This document shows, in pieces, positions 1-7,835 of a stretch of DNA of 44,467 nucleotides (position 1 is the first letter of the stretch; each line of letters starts with the position of its first letter). Made by a program: the position numbers and the translations under genes. The stretch comes from Rhodospirillales bacterium. Lineage in GTDB: Bacteria > Pseudomonadota > Alphaproteobacteria > ATCC43930 > CGMCC-115725. Where the stretch lies: the NCBI GenBank assembly GCA_027315365.1, contig DAHUYF010000039.1, forward strand, positions 1 through 44,467. Reading direction: 5' to 3'. A model generated the notes under the pieces. It did no database searches and was not told the origin of the DNA. It worked only from the letters and a program-made list of their open reading frames with translations.

Positions 1-117
1 ACCGCCCGGCCGGGCGCGAACCAAATTATTGCATTGCGGCATGCAACCATGCGCGTCGCGCGCCGTTTTTTTGCCACAGCGACGTTCTCAAGCGAAACCA
101 GCGGCGGAGCGTGGAGC

Positions 118-948
118 GTGGCCCATAACACGGTGCTGATCACCGGCGCGAGCAGCGGCATCGGCGCTGCCTTCGCCAGGATATTGCCCGAAAGCACCCG
201 GCTGCTGCTTACCGGCAGAAGCGAGGAGCGGCTGCGCCAGGTCGCCGGCGGCCTCGCCGGCGCGCCCGGGCGGGCCGAGGTGATCGCCGCCGATCTCGCC
301 GGCGCAGACGGTCGCACAGCGGTGATCGAACGCGCGCTCGCGAGCGGGATCGATCTGCTGGTGTGCAATGCCGGGCTGGCCTGGTCGGGGCGCTTCCTCG
401 ATCAGCCGGTCACCCACCAGGACGAGACCCTGAGCGTCAACCTCCTCGCGAGCGTCGAACTGCTGCACGCGCTGCTCCCCGACATGATCGCGCGCGCCCG
501 GCGGGAGGGGCGGCGCGCCGGCGTCATCGTCCTCTCCAGCATGGGCGCCTTCATCCCGGCGCCGGGACTAGCCTGCTACGGCGCGAGCAAGGCGTTCGTG
601 CTGCGCTTCACCCAGTCGCTCGCGGCGGAACTCGCCCATGAGCCGATCGACCTGCTTGCGGTCTGCCCGACCTATACCGATACCGACTTCTTCGTCCGCG
701 CCGGCCTGCCGCAGCCGCGCCGGGCGATGGCTGCCGAGGCGGTGGCGTCTGAAGCGATGGACTCGCTCGGCCATCGCACGGTGCATCTGTGCAGCCTGCA
801 CCGATACCCGCAGACGCTGCGGCGGCTCGCCGCCTTCAACCCTGCGCTTGCCGCCTGGCGCTGGCCGCGCCAGATCGCCACCCTGCTGCAGGCGTTCGCG
901 CTGCGCCGGGACACGTGGCGGCAGCGGGGCGTGCCACAGCCGCGCTGA
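118..948 (+). CDS. SDR-family short-chain dehydrogenase
   Basis: This is a 276-aa NAD(P)-dependent oxidoreductase of the classical short-chain dehydrogenase/reductase family; the substrate is unknown. The Rossmann nucleotide motif TGASSGIG lies at residues 9-16, followed by NAG near 84-86. The catalytic Ser (about 140-141), Tyr154 and Lys158 sit in the YGASK context. The length is normal for the family. I chose GTG at 118 because the Rossmann strand then begins at residue 5 and GGAG lies 8 nt upstream; an ATG at 34 would add 28 unlike residues. The C-terminal tail is Arg-rich. It stands alone ahead of a PAS_5 gene, and nothing nearby indicates its pathway. The fold assignment is secure; the role is not. 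Confidence 0.88.
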   Translation: MAHNTVLITGASSGIGAAFARILPESTRLLLTGRSEERLRQVAGGLAGAPGRAEVIAADLAGADGRTAVIERALASGIDLLVCNAGLAWSGRFLDQPVTHQDETLSVNLLASVELLHALLPDMIARARREGRRAGVIVLSSMGAFIPAPGLACYGASKAFVLRFTQSLAAELAHEPIDLLAVCPTYTDTDFFVRAGLPQPRRAMAAEAVASEAMDSLGHRTVHLCSLHRYPQTLRRLAAFNPALAAWRWPRQIATLLQAFALRRDTWRQRGVPQPR

Positions 949-1016
949 GACCCGCCGCGGCGCTGTCGCCGTGGCGCGGCGCTTGGTATAAGGCGACGAG
1001 CCGTTCGCGGGGCAGC

Positions 1017-1487
1017 ATGTCGTCGCCCTTTTCCCATGTGCTCGATCCCGACATCGCGGACAATCCGCGGTTCCAGGATCTCGTCGCCTATTGGCAGGCG
1101 AAACGGGCGGGACGCGCGCTGCCGCTGCGCAAGGACATCGATCCGCTGGAACTGCAGCCGCATCTTGGCTCGCTGGTAATCATCGAATGCCTGCCCGGCC
1201 TCGCCGATTTCCGCTATCGCCTGATCGGCACCAACATCGTCGACGCCTACGGACGCGACAGCACCGGCAAGACCGTGCGCGAGCTTTACGAGGTCGCCGA
1301 TCCCGAATATTGCGCCTTCCTGTTGCAGGTCTATCAGGCGGTCGCGACGCAGCAGGTGATGGCGCGGCTGCGCGCGACGCTGCGTCCCGTGCACAAGCAG
1401 TTCCGCCTCGCCGATTCGCTGCTGCTGCCGCTCGATGGCGGCGACGGCAGCGTGCGCTGGCTGCTGAACGAGGTGCTGTTCAGCTAA
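1017..1487 (+). CDS. PAS_5 domain protein (PF07310-like)
   Basis: This 156-aa cytoplasmic protein resembles the stand-alone PAS_5 (DUF1488-unrelated) proteins common in alphaproteobacteria. The pattern visible is an N-terminal helix with FQDLVAYWQAKRAG, then LPLRKDIDPLELQPHLGSL, a strand pair with FRYRLIGTNIVDAYGRD (about residues 64-80), TGKTVRELY, and a C-terminal LLLPLDGGDG strand. No output domain is fused, so it probably senses or scaffolds through a partner. The ATG at 1017 is used because homology begins there; the open frame extends upstream to 789 through unrelated sequence. It converges on the PhoU-like gene. Function is unknown beyond the fold. Confidence 0.8.
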   Translation: MSSPFSHVLDPDIADNPRFQDLVAYWQAKRAGRALPLRKDIDPLELQPHLGSLVIIECLPGLADFRYRLIGTNIVDAYGRDSTGKTVRELYEVADPEYCAFLLQVYQAVATQQVMARLRATLRPVHKQFRLADSLLLPLDGGDGSVRWLLNEVLFS

Positions 1488-1704
1488 CCGGCCGCCCGCG
1501 CCAAGGGCGCCCTGGCCTTTCGTCGAGACCTTCCCACGGGAACGCCGCCGGCGGGGTCGGGCGTGCGATATTAGCGCGCCATCGAACGCCCATTGTCCCT
1601 ATGTCGCAGGCTGCGCCGTGCCCTGGCAGCCGATAGCGCCGCAGCCTCGTCGCGCCACGCCACACCGGCAACCCTCGACAAGGGCAGGTGAAACCGTCGC
1701 GCGG

Positions 1705-3666
1705 TTACGCCAGCATCACCTCGCCGAGCACGTGATCGCGCAGCTTCAGGCTGGCGCGCAGCAGGGCGTCCGCCGCCGCCTCGAGGTGATGGGCGATCGC
1801 GCTCAACATATGAAGCTGCCGACAGTCGAGCGTCGCGCTCATCAGCATCGTCATCACCGCGCGTTCCCGTTCGTCGGTCTGGTGCTCGACCGTGACGACG
1901 CGTTCGGCGGTCTCGAGGAAACGCTGCACCGCCTCGCGCTCGCCGCCGCGGCGCACGTATTGCGCCTGCTCCATCGTCCGCCGGAAGGCCTGCGCAGCGT
2001 CCGCCAGCAGATCGGCCAGCACCAGCAGAGGCTCCGGCAACGCGTCGGGCCGCGCGCTGCCGAACAGCAGCTGCGCGAGAAAGGCGGCGTCCTCCAGATG
2101 GTCCGCCGCGTCGTCGGCGGTCTCGACGATGCGACAGAAAACCTCCGTGCCCGCGATGCGCCGCACTGTCGATCTCAGTTCCTTGACCACGGTATCGGCG
2201 CGACTCTCCCACAGCTTCGCCCGGACGGCATGCTGGGCGAGAGCCTCGACACGCTCCGTCCCGCCGCGCCGCAGCGCGGCACGCAGGCCGCTCGCAAGCT
2301 GCGCGACGATCTCGGCATGGTTGGCGCATTCGACCAGGAAGCGCTGCTCGGCCGAGCGGAAATGGCTGAACAGCTCGGCGCGGACGCGGTCGCGGATGAG
2401 CGCCTCCGACTGGCCCTGCAGCAGCCCGGTCGCGGTGATTTGCAGGACGAAGCGGAGATAGTCCCGCGCCACGTCGTCGCCGATCATCGCGTGTAGCGGC
2501 TCGCCGTAGCGCAGCGGCGTCTTCACCGCCTGTTCCAGCGCGTCATAGACGAGCCGCTCGCCGCCAAGCTCGAGGAAGCCGCGATGGCCGACTTCCTGGG
2601 CCGCCGCCCAGCCGAGGATGTCGACCGCGGCCTCGTTCGGCACCAGCAGCCCCAGGCGCTTGCGCGCCTTGTTCCAGTCGATGAGAAAGACGATGCGCGA
2701 GCCGAGCCGTTCGAGAACCGCACCGAGCGCGGCGACGTCCGCTACGGCAACCTCGCCGAAGGCGAGGTAGAAGAGATCGGCGTCGCCGATGCCAGAAGCC
2801 TGCCGCGAGCGGATATCCTCCCAGTGGATGCCGGTCCCCTCGCAGAGTGCCTGCAGGAAGCGCAGGCGCGGCAGATGAATGTCGGTATAGGTCACCGAGA
2901 TCCTCAGACCCGTCACTCTGATGACCAGGACGTGCGCCTCGGTGGTGCCGATGTCGTTCTGGATCAGCAGCGCGTCGTTCGCACGCGCCGCAATGGTGTC
3001 GAGCCCCGGGTGGTCGAATTTGAGCGGCGCCGTTCGCTTGACGCCGGCCATGAACGCCGCCACGGCGGCGCGATCGGGCTCGGCGAGGCCGTAGGCCTTG
3101 GCGCCGGCGATGTCCATGGTCGAGACGGCCCCTTGCAGGCGGTTCAGCTCCTTGTGCAGATCCATGACCAGAAGGTGGAAACCGTCCCCGGCCTTCGGCC
3201 GGCCCGAGGTCAGCGCCGCGATCATCTCGCCGCTGAGCAACTCCTCGTCGACTGCCGGCCGCGCCTCTATCAGCCGCTCGAGGCGCTCCGCGAAGCGCGC
3301 GTGGCGCTGGGCTGCATCCGGCGCATCCTTTGCGGCGACACCCAGCGGGGCGATCATGGCACGCAGGGCGTCATCGAGCAGCGCGATGAGGCGCTGCGCG
3401 CCGGGAATGTGATAATGGCCGCGCCCGTCATGCTGGGCCCGGGCAATCACCCGGTCCAAGCCCGGCTCGGCGAGGCCGCAGGCCTCGCGCTCCTGACGCA
3501 GCGACGGCGCGGTAGCCTGAGGATTCTCCGCCTGGCTCGCCGCCATCTGCAGCAAGGAAAGAATGTATTTGGCGCGCTCGTTGGCGACGAGCGCCGCGGT
3601 GAGCAGCGCCGGCAGCAGCAGGGCGCGCTCGCCGAGCAGATCGACAATCTGCGTCTTTGCCGTCAT
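1705..3666 (-). CDS. Large protein with C-terminal DUF47/PhoU-like domain
   Basis: This is a 653-aa soluble protein. Its last 220 or so residues are helical and contain FCRIVETADDAADHLEDAAF, typical of DUF47 (YkaA-type, distant PhoU homologues), which usually accompany Pit-family phosphate transporters. The N-terminal 400 residues carry an opening helix with KYILSLLQMA, a QNDIGTTEAHVLVI segment and an IVFLIDWNKARKRLGLL segment that I do not recognise. It is three times longer than a stand-alone DUF47 protein. The start at 3666 follows a GAGGCGAGGA Shine-Dalgarno-like run; an in-frame extension to 3783 looks non-coding. No phosphate transporter is adjacent. The C-terminal assignment is moderately sure; the N-terminal half is unassigned. 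Confidence 0.75.
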   Translation of the reverse strand: MTAKTQIVDLLGERALLLPALLTAALVANERAKYILSLLQMAASQAENPQATAPSLRQEREACGLAEPGLDRVIARAQHDGRGHYHIPGAQRLIALLDDALRAMIAPLGVAAKDAPDAAQRHARFAERLERLIEARPAVDEELLSGEMIAALTSGRPKAGDGFHLLVMDLHKELNRLQGAVSTMDIAGAKAYGLAEPDRAAVAAFMAGVKRTAPLKFDHPGLDTIAARANDALLIQNDIGTTEAHVLVIRVTGLRISVTYTDIHLPRLRFLQALCEGTGIHWEDIRSRQASGIGDADLFYLAFGEVAVADVAALGAVLERLGSRIVFLIDWNKARKRLGLLVPNEAAVDILGWAAAQEVGHRGFLELGGERLVYDALEQAVKTPLRYGEPLHAMIGDDVARDYLRFVLQITATGLLQGQSEALIRDRVRAELFSHFRSAEQRFLVECANHAEIVAQLASGLRAALRRGGTERVEALAQHAVRAKLWESRADTVVKELRSTVRRIAGTEVFCRIVETADDAADHLEDAAFLAQLLFGSARPDALPEPLLVLADLLADAAQAFRRTMEQAQYVRRGGEREAVQRFLETAERVVTVEHQTDERERAVMTMLMSATLDCRQLHMLSAIAHHLEAAADALLRASLKLRDHVLGEVMLA

Positions 3667-3816
3667 CGGTTCCTCGCCTCGCCCCGGCTGCCGCGACACT
3701 GTCACGAAGAGACGCGCCTCTTCGCAGCGCAGCAATGCTAGTCGCCGCCGACCATTGACGGCGTTGATCTGCCTCAACGCCATCGGCGATTTGCCGGTGC
3801 CTGGCCGACGCCGCGA

Positions 3817-4020
3817 TCAGCATCGCGGCGCCGGCGCAACGTCCGGTTCCCAGAAACAGGCGAGCCGGCCGTCGGTGCCGCGACGCCAATGGCACGAGAG
3901 CCGCCGCCGTTCCGGCAGTCTGTCGAGGGCGAACAGGCGCGCGAGCTCAGCCGTGGCCTCATGCGGCGGAACGGCGCCCGGCGCTGCAGCCGGGCGAAAA
4001 TCGAGGATTGCGGCGGTCAT
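3817..4020 (-). CDS. Small hypothetical protein, 67 aa
   Basis: This short protein begins MTAAILDFRPAA and contains LARLFALDRLPERRRLSCHW and then a W-E-P-D ending. It has no signal peptide or membrane segment. It looks genuine because a perfect AAGGAGG lies 7 nt upstream of the ATG at 4020, one of the strongest ribosome binding sites in the window. It lies upstream of, and in the same direction as, the PhoU-like gene (gap about 150 nt). I recognise no family with confidence. Its Arg/Trp-rich character suggests nucleic-acid or membrane contact, but that is a guess. Confidence 0.6.
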   Translation of the reverse strand: MTAAILDFRPAAAPGAVPPHEATAELARLFALDRLPERRRLSCHWRRGTDGRLACFWEPDVAPAPRC

Positions 4021-4518
4021 GTGCACGCCTCCTTCGCGTCAGATCGGTTGCACCGACCCGGGAGGCGCGGGGTGGAGAGCGTCTAGGGCGAGCGCGTCTC
4101 CGGGATCTCGCGGACCTCCCGGGCAATGAATCCGGCCGCGGCCACGGTCGCTTTGCGACCGCGGTCGGCGGACGGGGTGTTGCTAGGTCGGGGATTCATC
4201 GGATCCCATGGACTGGTTGCAGGAGGCGCCGGCACGAACGGGTTCGGCGACCGGCGCGTCGAGCCATATACTCTCGCGGGAGATGGGATCAAGGGGAAAA
4301 ATCCGCCGGCACCCTGAAGGAGCAGCAGAAGCCGCGGCATCGCATCCGGCGACGGCGCGGACCGCTGGAAGCGGTCGAGCGCGCGCTGCCGCAAGGAGAC
4401 AAGCTGCGCGGCCGTGCCGCAGCGAGCGGCCGGGGAACCGGTCGAGGCCGTTCACTCCTTCCTGACCTGAGGGCGGCGGAACTCGTCCCATGGCGTTTGA
4501 CACCGGCGTTGCCGTGTT
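4021..4518. other. Non-coding stretch between divergent units
   Basis: This stretch of roughly 500 bp separates the small minus-strand gene from the DUF1348/TetR unit. Short open frames exist on both strands but are Arg/Pro/Gly-rich, lack good ribosome binding sites and resemble no family. The AAGGAGG ribosome binding site of the 67-aa gene is at its left edge and the TetR-type dyad is at its right edge. I see nothing else. Confidence 0.4.
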
Positions 4519-4551
4519 GTACCGATTAGTAAAATAGTGACCGATTGGTAC
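4519..4551. promoter_or_regulatory. Candidate TetR-type operator (interrupted dyad)
   Basis: A 33-bp interrupted inverted repeat has outer arms GTACC/GGTAC and further matched positions inside (left arm GTACCGATTAGT, right arm ACCGATTGGTAC). It ends 20 bp before the start of the DUF1348-like gene, which is transcribed with a TetR-family gene. This is the usual placement for an autoregulatory TetR operator. The region is also AT-rich compared with its surroundings (AGTAAAATAGTGA in the centre). The dyad is seen; its use as an operator is inferred. Confidence 0.55.
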
Positions 4552-4570
4552 ACAAAGACGGAAGCTCGTC

Positions 4571-5032
4571 ATGCCTGCGCCCCTGCCGCCCTTTACTGCC
4601 GAGACCGCCGCGCAGAAGGCGCGCATGGCGGAAGATGCCTGGAACAGCCGCGATCCCGAGCGGGTGGCACTCGCCTATACGGAGGACAGCCGCTGGCGCA
4701 ACCGCGCGGAGTTCATCACCGGCCGCGCGGAGATCGTCGCGTTCCTCAGGCGCAAATGGACGCGCGAGCTCGACTACCGGCTGATCAAGGAGGTCTGGAG
4801 CTTCGCCGGCGACCGCATCGCGGTGCGCTTCGCCTACGAATGGCATGACGATGGCAGCCACTGGTTCCGCTCCTATGGCAATGAGAACTGGGAATTCGAC
4901 GGCGGCGGCCTGATGCGTCGACGCCTCGCCAGCATCAACGATCTCCCGATCGCCGAGAGCCAGCGCAAATTCCGCTGGCCGCCGGGCCGGCGGCCCGACG
5001 ACCATCCGGGGCTGAGCGAGCTCGGTCTCTAA
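4571..5032 (+). CDS. SnoaL-like / DUF1348 (NTF2 superfamily) protein
   Basis: This 153-aa single-domain protein of the NTF2/SnoaL fold matches DUF1348. Diagnostic segments are the N-terminal [20 protein letters not shown] (about residues 20-39), [22 protein letters not shown] (about 42-63), and the later [23 protein letters not shown]. Members bind small hydrophobic ligands, and no reaction is established for this subgroup. GGAAG lies 6 nt before ATG 4571. The stop is 7 bp before the TetR gene, so the two are probably cotranscribed from the dyad-containing promoter just upstream. Pairing of DUF1348 with TetR suggests inducible detoxification or stress function, but the substrate is unknown. 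Confidence 0.85.
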   Translation: MPAPLPPFTAETAAQKARMAEDAWNSRDPERVALAYTEDSRWRNRAEFITGRAEIVAFLRRKWTRELDYRLIKEVWSFAGDRIAVRFAYEWHDDGSHWFRSYGNENWEFDGGGLMRRRLASINDLPIAESQRKFRWPPGRRPDDHPGLSELGL

Positions 5033-5039
5033 GTCCCCG

Positions 5040-5603
5040 ATGCCGAGGATCGTGGCCGAGCGCGCCGATGCGCTGCCGGCGCTCGCCGAGGTCTTCCGCG
5101 AGCACGGCTACGAGGGCGCGAGCCTGTCGCTCATCGGCGCCGCCACCGGGCTGGGCAAGGGCAGCCTTTATCACTTCTTCCCCGGTGGAAAGGAGGAGAT
5201 GGCGAAAGCGGTGCTCGGCGAGATCGACGCCTGGTTCGAGCAGCACGTCTTCGCGACCCTGCGCGAGGCAACCCGGCCCGAGGAGGGCCTTGCGGCCATG
5301 CTCGATGCGGTCGACGGCTACTTCCGCAGCGGCCGCCGGGTTTGCCTCGTCGGCGCTTTTGCCCTCGGCGATACCCGCGATCGCTTCGCGCGCGAGATTC
5401 GCGGCTATTTCTCCCGCTGGGCGGCGGCGCTGTGCGCGGCGCTGGCGCGCGGCGGCCGGGGCGCGGCGGCGGCGGCAGCGCTCGCCGAGGAGATCCTCGC
5501 CGACATCCAGGGCGCGATCGTACTGGCGCGGGCGCTTGACGATCCCGGCGCCTTCGCGCGCGCCGTCACCCGGCTTCGGCGCCGATACGAGATGGGGCGG
5601 TGA
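5040..5603 (+). CDS. TetR/AcrR-family transcriptional regulator
   Basis: This is a 187-aa one-component regulator. The N-terminal HTH is clear: FREHGYEGASLSLIGAATGL followed by GKGSLYHFFPGGKEEM (about residues 19-55). The C-terminal all-helical ligand domain includes RVCLVGAFALGDTRDRFAREI, close to the YxaF/LmrA-type subgroup. It sits 7 bp after the DUF1348 gene, and the dyad at 4519-4551 is its most likely operator, implying autorepression of both genes. The family typically represses and is released by small ligands; the ligand here is unknown. Confidence 0.88.
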   Translation: MPRIVAERADALPALAEVFREHGYEGASLSLIGAATGLGKGSLYHFFPGGKEEMAKAVLGEIDAWFEQHVFATLREATRPEEGLAAMLDAVDGYFRSGRRVCLVGAFALGDTRDRFAREIRGYFSRWAAALCAALARGGRGAAAAAALAEEILADIQGAIVLARALDDPGAFARAVTRLRRRYEMGR

Positions 5604-5730
5604 CGGACGAGGTGTCGGGCGCGCCGCGCCTGCGCCTGGTGCGCCACCGCGCCAGCGCCCGCGCCGCAGCTTGTCCCAAACCGTCGCGCGAGGTACGGTG
5701 CGTCCGATCGAAGCATCTGGAGACTGTTCG

Positions 5731-6579
5731 ATGGATCTCGGCGCGACCATCGACACCGAACATTTCGGCACCATCCCCGTCCGCCATCGCATCTGCCCGC
5801 TGTGCGGCTGCAACAATGATCTCGCGCCGGCAATCCGCTACTCGCACCGGCCTTGGGTGGTCAAGGAATGCGCCAACTGCAGATTTGTCTATATCGACCA
5901 CACGCCGCACTACGAGCTGCAGTTCGAGACGATGGCCTGGGAGCGGACCACCAAGGTCGAAGAGCACCGCCGCGCTGAACTTCGCCCCATTTCCTATAAG
6001 GCGAGCAAGCGAACGCGCTTTCGTCTGCATCTCCTGCCCAAGCGAACGATGCTTGGCTTCATCGCGGCGCGCGTCGGAAGCGGCAACGTCCTCGACCTCG
6101 GCTGTGGTGATGGCGCCGCCCTGGCGAGCTTCCCGGTCGCCTTCACCCCGTTCGGAATCGAGATATCCTCGCAGTCGGCGGCGATCGCCGATCGCGCCTT
6201 CCGAAGTCGCGGCGGCTACGCCGTGAATGCGCCGTGCGTCGAGGGGTTGCGCCACTTTCCCGAAGGCTTCTTCGCCGCGGCCGCGCTTCGATCCTATCTC
6301 GAGCATGAGGCGGCCCCCCTGGCGGTGTTGGAAAACCTGCATCGGGCGCTGGCGCCGAACGGCATCGCCGTGGTCAAGGTGCCGAACTATGGATCGCTCA
6401 ATCGACGGGTGATGGGGCGCCGCTGGTGCGGCTTCCGATATCCCGACCATCTCAACTATTTCACGCCGGCGACGCTGCGCACCATGGCGACAAAGACGGG
6501 CTTCGAAACACATTTCGGGATCACCGGTCGGCTGCCGACGAGCGACAATATGTGGGCGCTGCTGACGAAGCGCGGCTAA
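5731..6579 (+). CDS. Class I SAM-dependent methyltransferase with N-terminal zinc-ribbon-like motif
   Basis: This 282-aa protein opens with a Cys-rich segment: RICPLCGCNND (about residues 19-29) and KECANCRFVYIDHTP (about 48-62), a CPLCG/CxxC pair typical of the zinc ribbon in sugar C- and O-methyltransferases. The SAM motif I is VLDLGCGDGAAL (about 111-122), with post-I IEIS. A GFRYPDHLNYFTPATLRTM segment near 230-248 is characteristic of the Methyltransf_23 group often seen in glycan loci. Motif II is degenerate (AAAALRSYLEHE rather than D-x-I/V-E-H). ATG 5731 is preceded by GGAG. It converges with the FkbM gene. A glycan substrate is inferred from the family and the later locus. Confidence 0.85.
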   Translation: MDLGATIDTEHFGTIPVRHRICPLCGCNNDLAPAIRYSHRPWVVKECANCRFVYIDHTPHYELQFETMAWERTTKVEEHRRAELRPISYKASKRTRFRLHLLPKRTMLGFIAARVGSGNVLDLGCGDGAALASFPVAFTPFGIEISSQSAAIADRAFRSRGGYAVNAPCVEGLRHFPEGFFAAAALRSYLEHEAAPLAVLENLHRALAPNGIAVVKVPNYGSLNRRVMGRRWCGFRYPDHLNYFTPATLRTMATKTGFETHFGITGRLPTSDNMWALLTKRG

Positions 6580-6673
6580 TGCGGTAGAGCGCGATGGGCC
6601 CCCGCGCTGACGGCGGACGGCTCGCGGCCTTCCCGACCAGCCCGATCCGCCTCTCCCCTTGGCAGGCTGGCGA

Positions 6674-7561
6674 TCAGCGGCTTTCCGGAACGAAGGCGAC
6701 GTCCCAATACTCGCGCTCGCCCCTGCCGAGCAGCACGGCAAGCGTCTGGTAATTCACGGTGCTTCCCGTTCGCCCGTAAGGCACGACGAGACGCGGCGCA
6801 TAGCCCCGCGCCTCGAAAAAATCGAGAAGCCAACGCGGCGAATCGCCGGCCTGGCGCAATGCCTCGGGCGTGATCTCGCAGAAGACCACCGGACGGTGCC
6901 GCGATATGGCCCTCGCCGCTCCCGCAATCACCTTGGCCTCGTAGCCTTGCACATCGATCTTGATCAAAGCGATCCGGCGCTCGGCAAGCCCGCTCGATTC
7001 CAGGTAGTCGTCGATCGTGCGCACCGGGACGACGATGGTCTCGCCGCGTTCCCAGACATTGCCCTCGAGCAAGCTGTGGCCGCCGGGGTTGGCGAGATCG
7101 ATCGTCATGGCGGCACTCCCGCGCTCGGCCCCGAGGCCGGCTCTTTCCGCCACGACGTTCCGGTGCTCCAGAAGAGCCGCGTTGGCCTCCAGAAGCTTGA
7201 ACGTCGCGGGGTGGGGCTCGAAGGCGATCACCAGGCCGTCGCGCCCGACCAGGGTTGCCGCCGTGAGCGCGTAGTGACCGAAATTGGCGCCGGCATCGAT
7301 GACGAAATCCCCCGGGCGAATGAAGCTCTTGAAGGCACGCGTCTGATGCGGCTCCCAATGGCCGCGCCGGATGACCGCCCGGGTCAAAGTCCCGCGCTTG
7401 GGATGCGCCCAGAGCCGATAATCGGCCGTCCGCATCAGGAACGGCTGCGCCGGACGAAGCGTGTAATAGAGGCTTCGCCAGATCGCCGCGAGCGCCGCGT
7501 TCGTCGCGATGCGATGCGTTGGAAAGCGCGCCGCGATGAAGCGGAAGGCTATGTCGCGCAT
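6674..7561 (-). CDS. FkbM-family methyltransferase
   Basis: This 295-aa SAM-dependent methyltransferase has the FkbM layout: GDFVIDAGANFGHYALTAA (motif I, about residues 80-98), AFEPHPATFKLLEANAALL (post-I), TIDDYL near 180, and ALIKIDVQGYEAKVIAGA, the signature strand with the conserved Asp. The tail EYWDVAFVP is also typical. Members O-methylate sugars or lipids in polysaccharide and antibiotic pathways. Start 7561 (MRDIAFRF) fits the family; the longer open frame runs into the acyl-CoA synthetase gene and is Arg/Pro-rich. It lies downstream of that gene on the same strand with a 274-bp gap, so co-transcription is uncertain. Confidence 0.85.
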   Translation of the reverse strand: MRDIAFRFIAARFPTHRIATNAALAAIWRSLYYTLRPAQPFLMRTADYRLWAHPKRGTLTRAVIRRGHWEPHQTRAFKSFIRPGDFVIDAGANFGHYALTAATLVGRDGLVIAFEPHPATFKLLEANAALLEHRNVVAERAGLGAERGSAAMTIDLANPGGHSLLEGNVWERGETIVVPVRTIDDYLESSGLAERRIALIKIDVQGYEAKVIAGAARAISRHRPVVFCEITPEALRQAGDSPRWLLDFFEARGYAPRLVVPYGRTGSTVNYQTLAVLLGRGEREYWDVAFVPESR

Positions 7562-7835
7562 GGCCTGCGCGACCGTGGCGAGACACGCCGCGCCATGCCA
7601 GCGGGAGCGAGGCGGTCGGAGCGGCGACGATGGCGGAAAACCACAGGGCTGATAATCGGCTAGGGAACGACTGGGACGCCAGGAACCTCGGCCGCGGCGG
7701 CCCGGACTTCGGTGAAAATGCAGCTCGCGCGGCTTTTCATCGCGACCGAAGGCGACCGTGGCACGCCGCCGGGACCCCGTCAAGCATCGCGCCGGGCGGG
7801 CGGGCCGTCGCGGGAAGGCCGCGGCCGATGTCTCC

